The notes below the pieces were generated by a model that saw only the letters and a program-made list of their open reading frames with translations, searched no databases and was not told where the DNA came from. A stretch of 64,000 nt of DNA from the NCBI RefSeq assembly GCF_900163835.1, contig NZ_FUKR01000072.1, forward strand, positions 1 through 64,000. Direction: 5' to 3'. Position numbers and translations under genes: made by a program. This stretch comes from Mycetocola reblochoni REB411. GTDB taxonomy: Bacteria > Actinomycetota > Actinomycetes > Actinomycetales > Microbacteriaceae. Of the stretch, positions 34,857-43,529 are shown piece after piece; position 1 is the stretch's first letter, and the number at the start of each line of letters is the position of its first letter.

Positions 34857-35788
34857 TTCTCGAACCCTTCCGTGTTCCGGGTCTGGAACAGCAGCAATCC
34901 GACCGCGATGACGGTGATGACCAGGGCCAGCACGGTGGCGACGGCCGCTCCGTACCCGACCTGGGAGGTGGTGAAGAAGCTGGAGAAGGAGAAGTACGAC
35001 GGAACCATGGTGCTCGTTCCCGGCCCTCCCTTGGTCAGCACGAAGATAGGGGCGAAGACCTTGAGCGCCGCGACGGAGGTCGTGATGATGACGACGGCGA
35101 TCTCCGGCCGCAGCTGGTTGAGGGTGATCATGCGGAACCGCGTCATCCAGCCGGCGCCGTCCAGCTCGGCGGCCTCGTACAGCGCCGGGTCGACGCGGGA
35201 CAGGCCGGCCATGAACAGCACGACCGTGTAGCCGATCTGCAGCCAGATGAGGACGTTGACGACCGCCCAGATCGCGGTGTCGGAGTCGCCGAGCCAGTTC
35301 TGCCTCAGGGCTCCGAGGCCGATGCTGTCGAGGATGCTGTTCCCGACGCCGTACTCGGGCTGGTAGATCCACTTCCACAGCACGCCGGCCACCGCGATGG
35401 GCAGGATCTGGGGCAGGTAGAACATGGCCCGCATGATGCTGGACACACGGGTGCCGAAGCGCGGGGCGATGAAGTCGAACAGCACGGCCGCGACGAAGAC
35501 GCCGAGGGCCGTGGGGATGATCGCCATCGCGAAGATGAAGACGATGCTGTTCACGAACGACGCCCAGAAGGTGGGGTCGGCCGCGAGCCTGGCGTAGTTG
35601 TCCAGCCCGATGAACACCGGTGTGCCGACGCCGCGGTACTGCGTGAGGCTGAGGTAGATGTTCATCCCGAACGGGATGAGGACGACGGCCGCGAATCCGA
35701 TGGCCCCGGGGATCAGGTACGCCCAGTACCCCCCGGCCGGTTCGAGTCGCGAGCGACGCCGCGGCGGTGCGGTGGCTGCTGAGGTCAT
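34853..35788 (-). CDS. Carbohydrate ABC transporter permease, MalF type
   Basis: This 311-aa protein has six helices with the MalF-class EAA loop EAAELDGAGWMTRFRMITLNQLRPE and a periplasm-facing P-loop region around the NPS-like sequence. ATG 35788 is the only good start, but the AGGAGA Shine-Dalgarno is ~13 nt away, separated by GCAGCAGCAT, which would make translation weak. It follows the binding-protein gene after a strong hairpin, which suggests lower permease than binding-protein expression. Confidence 0.9.
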   Translation of the reverse strand: MTSAATAPPRRRSRLEPAGGYWAYLIPGAIGFAAVVLIPFGMNIYLSLTQYRGVGTPVFIGLDNYARLAADPTFWASFVNSIVFIFAMAIIPTALGVFVAAVLFDFIAPRFGTRVSSIMRAMFYLPQILPIAVAGVLWKWIYQPEYGVGNSILDSIGLGALRQNWLGDSDTAIWAVVNVLIWLQIGYTVVLFMAGLSRVDPALYEAAELDGAGWMTRFRMITLNQLRPEIAVVIITTSVAALKVFAPIFVLTKGGPGTSTMVPSYFSFSSFFTTSQVGYGAAVATVLALVITVIAVGLLLFQTRNTEGFEK

Positions 35789-35813
35789 GATGCTGCTGCT
35801 TTCTCCTGCCAGG

Positions 35814-35845
35814 GGCGGGCGGCGGCGCATTCGCCGCCGCCCGCC
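35814..35845 (-). terminator. Intra-operon attenuator hairpin
   Basis: A 14-bp perfect GC stem (35814-35827 with 35832-35845) with a CATT loop lies in the 66-bp gap between the binding-protein stop and the MalF start. It can partly stop transcription or protect the 3' end of the binding-protein mRNA. Confidence 0.8.
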
Positions 35846-35854
35846 GTCGGATCG

Positions 35855-37156
35855 CTACTTTCCGGTGTCGGTGCGGCCCTGGTCGTAGGCGTTCTTGATC
35901 GCCTCGACGGCCTGCTCCGGCGTCTTCGTGCCCTGGACGAGCTCGGTGTTGTTCTGGATGAGGACGTCGTTCAGTCCGGGGACGGGCCAGTCCGGGTATC
36001 CGGCGAGGCCGCCGTCAGCGCTGTCCTGCAGCTTCTGGAACTCGCCGAGGACGAGCTGGCCGACGGGCGAGGTGATCGCGTCGAGGTCGGCGGCGACGGG
36101 CACCTGGCCTTCCTCACCGAGCAGGTTCTGCACCTCTTCGCTCATCGTGATGTCGATGAAGTCGTAGGCGAGCTCCTTGTTGGAGGCCTTCTCGGGGACG
36201 ACCCAGAGGTTTCCGCCCGAGCCGGGCGTGAGGTCGCTTCCGGGGAACAGGAACTGGTCGAACTCGAAGTCGTCGATGCCGTCGACGAAGGGCCCGGCCC
36301 ACCAGGTACCGGAGAAGAACAGCGGGTAGGTGCCCGCGGTGAACGCGTTTCCGGCGTCCTGCGCGGGGATGCCGGTCGAGTCGGAGCTGATGTAGCCCTT
36401 CTCGGTCCACTCGGCGACCTTGTCGGCGGCGAACTCCCAGGCGTCCCAGTCGACCTCGCCGTTGAACTGCTGGTAGGCGGCGACGGAGTCCTCGTCCATC
36501 TTCTGCAGCGCGAGGGCGTACAGCAGGTGGGGGCCGGGGTAGTCGGCGGAGCCGAGGGCGAGGGGGGTCACGCCGTTGTCGACGAAGGTCTGCATGACGT
36601 CCTCGAGCTCGTCGAGGTTCGTCGGGACGCTGAGGTCGTACTTCTCGAAGCTGTCCTTGTTGAACCACATCGGCACGTACTCGCCGTAGTTGGTCACGCC
36701 GTAGCGCTGGCCGGAGCCCATGAGGCCGTTCTCGTAGAGGCCGACGTCCTGGACGGAGCCGTCGACGTCCCAGCCGCGCTCGGCGGCGACGTCGGTGAGG
36801 TCGGTGAGCAGGCCCGCCTGCGAGACGAGGCCGGCGGTGGCGTTGCCCTTGAGGTACTCGAGCACGTCGGGGGCGTCGTCCGAGTCGAGCAGGAGCTGAC
36901 CCGACTGCTGCATCTGCTCGTAGGTCTTGAGCTCGAACTCGACGGTGACGTCGGGGTGCTTCTCCTCGAAGATCTCGATGGCGCGGTTCCAGCCGGTCGA
37001 CAGTGCCGACTCGTCGTTCTCCCACCACCAGACCTTCAGCGTGTCGCCGCTCTCGGCCTCCCCCTGGCCTGCGGACGAGCAGCTGCTCATCCCGAGTGCG
37101 ACGAGAGCTGTGGCTGCGACAGCGACCCCCACCTTCGTCCTCCGGTTGCTGAACAC
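35855..37156 (-). CDS. Sugar ABC transporter substrate-binding lipoprotein (family 1)
   Basis: The 433-aa lipoprotein (lipobox MSSC) has LKVWWWENDESALSTGWNRAIEIFEEKHPDVTVEF, PDVLEYLKGNATAGLVSQ, GVTNYGEYVPMWFNKDSFEK and a Trp-rich GTWWAGPF sugar-binding wall. It likely binds isomalto-oligosaccharides made by the GH49 enzyme (inference from context). The GTG start has a near-perfect AGGAGG 5 nt upstream. It is the first gene of the dextran transport operon and divergent from the ROK regulator. Confidence 0.93.
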   Translation of the reverse strand: MFSNRRTKVGVAVAATALVALGMSSCSSAGQGEAESGDTLKVWWWENDESALSTGWNRAIEIFEEKHPDVTVEFELKTYEQMQQSGQLLLDSDDAPDVLEYLKGNATAGLVSQAGLLTDLTDVAAERGWDVDGSVQDVGLYENGLMGSGQRYGVTNYGEYVPMWFNKDSFEKYDLSVPTNLDELEDVMQTFVDNGVTPLALGSADYPGPHLLYALALQKMDEDSVAAYQQFNGEVDWDAWEFAADKVAEWTEKGYISSDSTGIPAQDAGNAFTAGTYPLFFSGTWWAGPFVDGIDDFEFDQFLFPGSDLTPGSGGNLWVVPEKASNKELAYDFIDITMSEEVQNLLGEEGQVPVAADLDAITSPVGQLVLGEFQKLQDSADGGLAGYPDWPVPGLNDVLIQNNTELVQGTKTPEQAVEAIKNAYDQGRTDTGK

Positions 37157-37202
37157 GTTGACCTCCTATGGTCCTTGGCGCGTGCCCCTCGTTGGACACG
37201 CA

Positions 37203-37225
37203 ATTATGTTTACCGCAAACGTATT
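37203..37225. promoter_or_regulatory. ROK operator in the dextran locus divergent promoter
   Basis: ATTATGTTT-ACCGC-AAACGTATT is an imperfect inverted repeat (7 of 9 positions) in an AT-rich island, 47 bp before the binding-protein start and 75 bp before the ROK start. NagC/Mlc/XylR-type ROK repressors bind AT-rich palindromes of this build. It is the best candidate for control of the locus. Confidence 0.65.
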
Positions 37226-37299
37226 AGACGGTCAAGACGACGCTTTGCTAGGCTCACCCCAGTTCATTTCATACATAACGAGCAAAATGCGGGGGTGCC

Positions 37300-38466
37300 A
37301 TGGCGAGCACGCGCGACCGGGCCTGGGACTCGGACGCCGGGGCAGCTCTCCCCGTCGCGATCGAGGTGCTCCGGCGGGGCCCCATCTCCCGCGCCGAGAT
37401 CGGCCGCAGGCTCGGCCTCTCGCACGCCTCGCTCAGCAGGCTGAGCACGCCGCTCATCGAGAGGGGGGTGCTCGTCGACGTCGGCGAGCAGAGCAGCGGA
37501 CGGGTCGGGCGCCCCTCCCGCCTCCTCGACGTTGACGCGTCCTCGCACCACTTCCTCGGCGTCAAGGTCCGCGAGAGCGAGATCGTCGCCGCCGTCACCG
37601 ACCTGCGCGGCGACGTCGTCGACAGCCTCACCGTCCCCACCGGCGAGCGCACGCCGGAGGCCATCGCCACGCACATCGCCGGCGTCTACGCGACGCTGTC
37701 GGCCGACCACCCCATCACCGGCATCGGCATCGGCGTCGGCGCCGCCGTCCGCGACAGGCGCACCGTGGTCAGCGCCGGATTCCTCGGCTGGGCCGAGGTT
37801 CCGCTCGCCGACCTCATCGAGCGGGAGACGGGGATCCCCACCCTCGTCGAGAACGACGTCGTCGCCCTGTGCGAGTACGAGGGCTGGTTCGGGACGGCCA
37901 ACCACGACGACCGCTTCGCCGTGGTCACGCTCGGAATCGGCACCGGCTTCGGGCTCGTCCTCGGCGGCGAGCCGATCGTCAACGACGACTACGGCCTCGG
38001 CCTGGTCGGCCACTGGCCGATGGACCCGTCCGGGCCGCTCTGCCCCCGCGGCCACCGCGGCTGCGCCGCCGCGCTGCTCAACTCCGACGCCATCAGCCGC
38101 TACGCGACGGAGGCGCTCGGCCGCCCGATCGGCTTCGACGAGGTGCTGGACATGGCCGAGGCCGGCGAGCCGGTGGCCGAACGCATCGTGCGCGATGCCG
38201 CCCGCGGCCTCGGCGTCCTCCTCGCCGGCATCTGCAACCTCGTCCTCCCCGAGCGCATCATCATCGCCGGGGAGGGGGTCCGCGTCGCCGAGATCGGCCA
38301 CGACACCCTGCTCGAGAGCATCCGGTCACTGAGGGACGAGCGCGCCTCGACACCGCCGATCAGCTTCTCGACGGGAACGAACGTCGAGTGGGCGCGCGGC
38401 GCGGCCGTCCTCGCCATCCAGACCTTCGCCCTCGGCCGCTCCGCCGCGGACGCCGCGGGAGCGTGA
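37300..38466 (+). CDS. ROK family transcriptional regulator
   Basis: The 388-aa protein has an N-terminal winged helix (about 18-65: LRRGPISRAEIGRRLGLSHASLSRLSTPLIERGVL) and a C-terminal ROK domain. It keeps GIGTGFGLVLGG, the nucleotide-loop and CPRGHRGCAAALL, close to the CxCGxxGCxE zinc motif but with the first Cys-x-Cys changed to Cys-Pro-Arg-Gly-His-x-Gly-Cys. It is divergent from the ABC operon and likely represses it until glucose or isomaltose-type sugars bind. Confidence 0.9.
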   Translation: MASTRDRAWDSDAGAALPVAIEVLRRGPISRAEIGRRLGLSHASLSRLSTPLIERGVLVDVGEQSSGRVGRPSRLLDVDASSHHFLGVKVRESEIVAAVTDLRGDVVDSLTVPTGERTPEAIATHIAGVYATLSADHPITGIGIGVGAAVRDRRTVVSAGFLGWAEVPLADLIERETGIPTLVENDVVALCEYEGWFGTANHDDRFAVVTLGIGTGFGLVLGGEPIVNDDYGLGLVGHWPMDPSGPLCPRGHRGCAAALLNSDAISRYATEALGRPIGFDEVLDMAEAGEPVAERIVRDAARGLGVLLAGICNLVLPERIIIAGEGVRVAEIGHDTLLESIRSLRDERASTPPISFSTGTNVEWARGAAVLAIQTFALGRSAADAAGA

Positions 38467-38605
38467 GCCGCCCGGCCTTGCTCCGCCCACTCTCCTGAGT
38501 AAGCTCATGAACAGGGACTCGCACGGATGACGCCGCGGTCCACCACGACCAGCAACCGGTCCCCGACGCCGCCCGTGCCCCGGACGACAGGGAAGAGGGA
38601 AGCTC

Positions 38606-40411
38606 GTGTACTACAGCAGCGGCAACTACGAGGCATTTGCACGTCCGCGCAAACCAGAGGGCGTCGACACGAAGACGGCGTGGTTCGTCGGCGCCGGCCT
38701 GACCTCGATGGCATCGGCCGTGTTCATGATCAGGGACGGGCAGCTCCCCGGCGACCGCATCACCATCCTCGAGCGACTCGAGCTGCCCGGAGGGGCGCTC
38801 GACGGCATCAAGAAGCCGAAGAAGGGCTTCGTGATCCGCGGGGGCCGCGAGATGGAGGACCACATGGAGTGCCTGTGGGACCTGTTCCGCACCATCCCCT
38901 CCCTCGAGGTCGACGGCTCCGTGCTCGACGAGTTCTCCTGGCTCAACAAGGACGACCCCAACTACTCGCTCACGCGCGTGACCCACCGGCAGGGCATCGA
39001 CGCCGAGACGAACAACGAGTTCGGCCTGAGCGAGAAGGCGCAGAAGGAGATGGTCCGCGTCTTCCTCGCCTCGCGCGAGGAGATGGAGAACAAGCGGATC
39101 GACGAGGTGTTCGGCGAGGAGTTCCTCGCCAGCAACTTCTGGCTGTACTGGCGGACGATGTTCGCGTTCGAGACCTGGCACTCCGCGCTGGAGATGAAGC
39201 TGTACCTGCACCGTTTCGTCCACCACATCGGCGGACTGCCCGACCTGTCGGCCCTCAAGTTCACGAAGTACAACCAGTACGAGTCCCTCGTCCTGCCCAT
39301 GTACCGCTGGCTGCTCGACCAGGGAGTGACGTTCGAGTTCTCGACCGAGGTCACCGACATCGACTTCCGCTTCGACGGCGAGCGGTCGCAGGCCACCCGC
39401 ATCCACTGGGTCAGGGACGGCGTCGAGGGCGGCGTCGACCTGGGGGAGGACGACCTCGTCCTGACCACGATCGGCTCCCTCACCGAGAACTCGGTCGACG
39501 GGGACCACCACCACCCGGCGCGGCTCGACGAGGGCCCGGCGCCGGCCTGGGACCTCTGGCGCCGCATCGCGGCGAAGAGCCCCGCGTTCGGGCGCCCGGA
39601 CGTCTTCGCCTCCGACATCCCCAAGACCAAGTGGGAGTCGGCGACGGTGACGACCATCGGCCCGGAGATCCCCGCCTACATCGAGAAGATCGCCAAGCGC
39701 GACCCGTTCGCGGGGAAGGTGGTCACCGGCGGGATCGTCACGGCCAAGGACTCGTCCTGGCTGCTCAGCTGGACGGTCAACCGCCAGCCGCACTTCAAGG
39801 CTCAGTCGCCCGACGAGATCGTCGTCTGGGTGTACGCGCTGTTCAGCGACGTCCCCGGCGACTACACCGGCAAGACGATCCAGGAGTCCACGGGCGAGGA
39901 GATCACCCAGGAGTGGCTGTACCACCTCGGCGTCCCCGTGGAGGACATCCCCCGACTGGCCGCGGAGGGCGCGCGCACCGTGCCGGTGATGATGCCCTAC
40001 GTCACCTCGTTCTTCATGCCGCGCCAGGCCGGCGACCGTCCGGCGGTCGTCCCGGAGGGAGCGGTCAACTACGCGTTCATCGGGCAGTTCGCCGAGACCA
40101 CGCGCGACACGATCTTCACCACCGAGTACTCGGTCCGCACAGGGATGGAGGCCGCATACCAGCTGCTCGGGATCGACCGCGGCGTTCCCGAGGTGTTCAA
40201 CTCCACCTACGACCTGCGCTTCCTGCTCGCAGCGACGTCACGGTTGCGCGACGGAGAGGCCGTGGCGCTTCCGGGGCCGGGCTTCGTCGGCAACCGGCTC
40301 ATCCGACACCTCGACCACACCCAGATCGGCCAGCTGCTGACCGACTTCGGTCTCGTGCCCGAGCTGGGGAGCACGCGCACGCGCGCGAGGGAGGACGACG
40401 CGGTCTCCTGA
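38606..40411 (+). CDS. ohyA: Oleate hydratase (myosin-cross-reactive antigen family)
   Basis: This 601-aa FAD enzyme adds water to the cis-9 double bond of oleic acid to give 10-hydroxystearate, a step in detoxifying unsaturated fatty acids. It has an N-terminal FAD-binding FVGAGLTSMASAVFMIRDG, the family-defining RGGREMEDHMECLWDLF with the catalytic Glu, KYNQYESLVLPMYRWL, and the late GAVNYAFIGQFAETTRDTIFTTEYSVRTGMEAAYQLL-type region shared by all members. The GTG start has GAGGGAAGC upstream. It stands alone; promoter elements are not clear in the 139-bp gap. Confidence 0.95.
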   Translation: MYYSSGNYEAFARPRKPEGVDTKTAWFVGAGLTSMASAVFMIRDGQLPGDRITILERLELPGGALDGIKKPKKGFVIRGGREMEDHMECLWDLFRTIPSLEVDGSVLDEFSWLNKDDPNYSLTRVTHRQGIDAETNNEFGLSEKAQKEMVRVFLASREEMENKRIDEVFGEEFLASNFWLYWRTMFAFETWHSALEMKLYLHRFVHHIGGLPDLSALKFTKYNQYESLVLPMYRWLLDQGVTFEFSTEVTDIDFRFDGERSQATRIHWVRDGVEGGVDLGEDDLVLTTIGSLTENSVDGDHHHPARLDEGPAPAWDLWRRIAAKSPAFGRPDVFASDIPKTKWESATVTTIGPEIPAYIEKIAKRDPFAGKVVTGGIVTAKDSSWLLSWTVNRQPHFKAQSPDEIVVWVYALFSDVPGDYTGKTIQESTGEEITQEWLYHLGVPVEDIPRLAAEGARTVPVMMPYVTSFFMPRQAGDRPAVVPEGAVNYAFIGQFAETTRDTIFTTEYSVRTGMEAAYQLLGIDRGVPEVFNSTYDLRFLLAATSRLRDGEAVALPGPGFVGNRLIRHLDHTQIGQLLTDFGLVPELGSTRTRAREDDAVS

Positions 40412-40496
40412 CCGCGGGGGGTCGAGGCGGATGGCGGATGGCTCGACGGGCCGGTCCGCCCCGCCCGTGACGCCGCGCCTTTCACACCCCGGGGCT

Positions 40497-40516
40497 CCGG
40501 AGCTCAGGAGCTCCGG
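40497..40516. terminator. Hairpin between ohyA and the DUF1801 gene
   Basis: CCGGAGCTC-AG-GAGCTCCGG is a perfect 9-bp inverted repeat, the true loop being larger when folded. It lies 86 bp after the ohyA stop, between convergent genes. Confidence 0.5.
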
Positions 40517-40556
40517 GCGTACGATTCCGGGCTGCGGGCGTATGGTTCCGGGCTGC
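40515..40556. repeat. Two tandem copies of a 21-bp unit
   Basis: GGGCGTACGATTCCGGGCTGC and the next copy GGGCGTATGGTTCCGGGCTGC differ at two positions and are followed by a third partial copy (GGTTCCGGCTC). It is located at the 3' end of the DUF1801 gene, outside coding sequence. Confidence 0.75.
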
Positions 40557-40565
40557 GGTTCCGGC

Positions 40566-40961
40566 TCAGGGACGGGATGACCGCGCGGATCGCGCCGCCT
40601 CGTTGCGTGCGACGGCCGCCCGCACGAGACCGCGCAGCGCGGCGGCGTTCAGCGCATCGCCCTCGAACAGTTCGTAGGAGCGCCGCTGCGAGCCGCCCAG
40701 CTCGCCGTTGAACACGCCCTCGGGGTCGGGGAGCGAGGCACCGTACAGGAAGCCGAGCTTCACCTTGCGCGAGAACAGCCCGCCGACGACGAGGATGCCG
40801 TCGAGCTCCCAGGTGGGGGCGCCCCTCCACTTCCAGTCCTCGGTGATCCGGTCGTCGGCCGCGGGGATCACCGCACGCGCCTCGGCGAGAACGGCGCCCC
40901 TCCAGTCCGGGTGATCCGCGATGAGGCGATCGATGCTCCCTCTGGCGTCCACGCTGCCCAC
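40566..40961 (-). CDS. DUF1801 domain protein
   Basis: This 131-aa cytoplasmic protein of the YdhG/DUF1801 fold has KWRGAPTWELDGILVVGGLFSRKVKLGFLYG and a basic C-terminal helix. The family is thought to bind small ligands; no activity is established. GTG 40961 follows GGGAGAACA. The C-terminal Ser/Arg-rich tail borders the 21-bp repeat. Confidence 0.82.
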   Translation of the reverse strand: MGSVDARGSIDRLIADHPDWRGAVLAEARAVIPAADDRITEDWKWRGAPTWELDGILVVGGLFSRKVKLGFLYGASLPDPEGVFNGELGGSQRRSYELFEGDALNAAALRGLVRAAVARNEAARSARSSRP

Positions 40962-41027
40962 TGTTCTCCCGACCGGGGCCGGACCTCGGCCGCCTCAGCC
41001 CCATTGTGCACCCGGCGGGGTCACGGC

Positions 41028-41954
41028 TCAGTCCGCGCCTGCGAGCGCCGACGGCAGACGGTACACCCGCACCGCGTTCCCTGCGAACGCCCTGCGCTGC
41101 TCCGACTCCGACCAGCCCTCGGCGATCTCCAGGAACCCGCCCATGATCTGGCGGTAGCTCCCGGTCAGGCCGTCGACGGGGAAGTTGCTGGCGAACATGA
41201 TCCGGTCGGGGCCGAACACCTCGGCCGTCGTCTCCACGATCTCCCGGTTGTTCTCGACCGACCAGGGAACACCGGGCAGGCCGATCCCCGAGATCTTGAT
41301 CGTCACGTTGTCGAACGCGGCCACCCGCACGAGGGCTCGGCGCCAGCCCGCGATGCCTTCACTACTGCGGTCCGAGGGCAGAAAGGTGTGGTTGATGGCG
41401 ATCGCCGTGTCGGGAAAGTCGGCGGCGAGGCGCACGGCCTGGTCGACGTGCCACCAGGCGGTCTGCAGCTCGAAGTCGAGCCCGTACCTCGTCAGCAGCG
41501 CGTACCCCCGACGCCAGGACGGGTCGTCGAGCAGGTTCGGGTTCGCGGCGGCCTCCGCCGCGGAGGCCGCCTGCCCCGGCTTGTTGCGCACAGCCCGGAC
41601 GAGAGGGCGCTCGGCGAGCTGTTCGAGCACGCCCTCGACGCGCTCGTCCCTGAGTACGGCGTGCGCGACGGCGGCGCTGGGCAGTCCGTAGCGCTCGGCG
41701 ACCCCGGCCGTCCAGTCCATCTCGCCGACCGGGTCGTCGAGCTCCCACTCGGTCTCCATCGTCACCGTGCCGACCAGGTTGAGTCCCTCCGCATCGCGCA
41801 GCAGGTCCGGAGGGAGGTAGCTGCGCTTGATCGACTCGTAGTCGCCGTAGCGGAACGGGATGCGCGCATCGGGGCGCAGCCACGGCTGGCGACCCTCCTC
41901 CGGCGTCCAGAAGTGGTGGTGGGCGTCGACGATCGGCCCGGCGTAGCGGGTCAT
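41028..41954 (-). CDS. Amidohydrolase family 2 (fuconolactonase-like)
   Basis: This 308-aa TIM-barrel metal-dependent hydrolase has N-terminal IVDAHHHFW (HxH-type metal site), INHTFLPSD, KISGIGLPG and the late MFASNFPVDGL with the catalytic Asp. This group includes L-fucono-1,5-lactonase and 2-pyrone-4,6-dicarboxylate lactonase. With an ACS-type MFS transporter overlapping its start by 4 bp, it may hydrolyse a sugar-acid lactone that the transporter imports (inference). Confidence 0.88.
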   Translation of the reverse strand: MTRYAGPIVDAHHHFWTPEEGRQPWLRPDARIPFRYGDYESIKRSYLPPDLLRDAEGLNLVGTVTMETEWELDDPVGEMDWTAGVAERYGLPSAAVAHAVLRDERVEGVLEQLAERPLVRAVRNKPGQAASAAEAAANPNLLDDPSWRRGYALLTRYGLDFELQTAWWHVDQAVRLAADFPDTAIAINHTFLPSDRSSEGIAGWRRALVRVAAFDNVTIKISGIGLPGVPWSVENNREIVETTAEVFGPDRIMFASNFPVDGLTGSYRQIMGGFLEIAEGWSESEQRRAFAGNAVRVYRLPSALAGAD

Positions 41955-43276
41955 GCCCGCACCCCGGTCGCGGAGGGGGCCTCCATCGCGAGCGGACGGT
42001 TGAAGTTGATCAGCATCGACCCGACCAGGTACACGGCACCGGCGACGGCGAGGAACAGGAAGGAGCCCGCGTAGGACCCGCCCGAGGCGGCGATCGCGTA
42101 GCCCATGACGACGGGCGCGATGCCGCCGCCGACGCTCGAAGCGACGTTCATGACGCCACCGACGACGCCGACCTGCTTCTTCGGCGCGAGCCAGGCCGGG
42201 AACGCCCAGTAGATCCCGCCGAACTGGACGAAGAACACGGCGAGCCCGAGTGCGACGATCGCAACGTAGCCGTTGCTGATCGCAGGAAGCGCGAGGATCG
42301 AGGCCACCGTCCCGATGCCGGAGATGGCGAGGATCGTCTTCATCACCGAGTTGTAGTTCGTCGTCCGCGCCCGGAAGGTGTCGGTCGCGGTGCCGGCCAC
42401 GAGCTGGCCGAGAACGCCCATCCCGTAGACGGCGAACGTCCCCCAGCCGAGCCCGGCGAGGTCGAACCCCATCGCGCTGGACAGGTACGACGGCGTCCAC
42501 GAGATGATGCCCCACCACACGGTCGCCCAGCCCAGGCGTCCGAGCATGAGCGACCAGAAGCTCGTGGACCTCAGGTAGGAGGCGACACGGGGAAGCGGGC
42601 CCGACGCGGCCTCGTCGGCGACGTCGGCGTCGCTGCGGATGTGCGCGAGCTCCGCCTCGTTCACGCGGGGGTGCTCCTCGGGGGTGTCCCTGAGGTACAT
42701 CGCGTACACGACGGCGGTGACGATGGTCAGCGCGCCGGTGATGATGAACGCCCAGCGCCACCCGCCCGTCCAGCCGATCAGCGCCGTGACGATGATGCCT
42801 CCGACGGCGGAGCCGAACGGCCCGGCGGCGTCGACGAAGGTGGCTCCGCGCGCCCGCTCACGGGAGGGCAGCCACCGGGAGTTCAGCTTGGCCGCGGCCG
42901 GGAACACGGGCGCCTCGGTCGCGCCGAGCCCGAGCCGGGTCCCCGTGAGGAAGATCCCGTTCATGGCGAGACCGCCGAGCAGCTGGAACCCGCCCCACAC
43001 CGCTCCGGCCCAGCCGACGATCCGCCGCGGGCCGAAGCGGTCGAGCAGCCAGCCGCCGGGGATCTGGAACAGCATGTAGGTCCAGAAGAAGGAGCCGAGC
43101 AGCCAGCCCTGCATCTCCGGGCCGAGGTCGAACTCCTCGCTGATGAAGGGCATGGCGATCGACAGGGTCGCCCTGTCGATGAAGTTCAGCAGCACGAGGA
43201 TCCAGAGGATCCCGAAGATCTGCAGGCGGACGCGTGTGCGCTTGCCGCCGGTGGCGGCCGTGGGCGATCCGGTCAT
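41951..43276 (-). CDS. MFS transporter, ACS (anion:cation symporter) type
   Basis: The 441-aa protein has 12 helices. Family features are LNFIDRATLSIAMPFISEEFDL in helix 1, WLLDRFGPRRIVG (motif A), RLGLGATEAPVFPAAAKLNSRWLP and GGWRWAFIITG, as in hexuronate/galactonate/4-hydroxyphenylacetate carriers. It likely imports an organic anion. The gene forms an operon with the amidohydrolase, and the perfect palindrome at 43453 lies upstream. Confidence 0.9.
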   Translation of the reverse strand: MTGSPTAATGGKRTRVRLQIFGILWILVLLNFIDRATLSIAMPFISEEFDLGPEMQGWLLGSFFWTYMLFQIPGGWLLDRFGPRRIVGWAGAVWGGFQLLGGLAMNGIFLTGTRLGLGATEAPVFPAAAKLNSRWLPSRERARGATFVDAAGPFGSAVGGIIVTALIGWTGGWRWAFIITGALTIVTAVVYAMYLRDTPEEHPRVNEAELAHIRSDADVADEAASGPLPRVASYLRSTSFWSLMLGRLGWATVWWGIISWTPSYLSSAMGFDLAGLGWGTFAVYGMGVLGQLVAGTATDTFRARTTNYNSVMKTILAISGIGTVASILALPAISNGYVAIVALGLAVFFVQFGGIYWAFPAWLAPKKQVGVVGGVMNVASSVGGGIAPVVMGYAIAASGGSYAGSFLFLAVAGAVYLVGSMLINFNRPLAMEAPSATGVRA

Positions 43277-43452
43277 GGTTCGCTGACTCCTTTGTCGGTG
43301 GTGCGGTACGGCAGTGGTCAGAGCTCGGGGCGTGCGGGCGCTCCGTCGGGACGCGGGGTCAGCGTCCCTCGGGTCGGACGCGGGCTGTTCGGGGGCGCGC
43401 GGGGGTCATTGTCACTCCATCGTGGGTCGGACCGGCTCTCTCCAGTGCCTAG

Positions 43453-43464
43453 ATCCTATAGGAT
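43453..43464. promoter_or_regulatory. Perfect GntR-type palindrome upstream of the MFS-amidohydrolase operon
   Basis: ATCCTATAGGAT is a perfect 12-bp palindrome ~177 bp before the MFS start. It resembles the site at 15547 and FCD-GntR operators. The neighbouring GntR gene at 43683 is the likely binder. The 406-bp non-coding stretch (43277-43682) holds this site, an adjacent TGTTGACA -35-like sequence on the minus strand, and the heptamer array. Confidence 0.68.
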
Positions 43465-43529
43465 GGACGACGTAAGCATCGCTGTCAACAGTGCACCGGC
43501 CCGGTGCCGTTCGCGATCAACACTCGACG

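Noticed and set aside
35741-35760. GGTTCGAGTC resembling a tRNA T-loop
   Set aside because: It lies inside the MalF-type permease coding sequence, and no acceptor stem, anticodon arm or D arm can be drawn around it.
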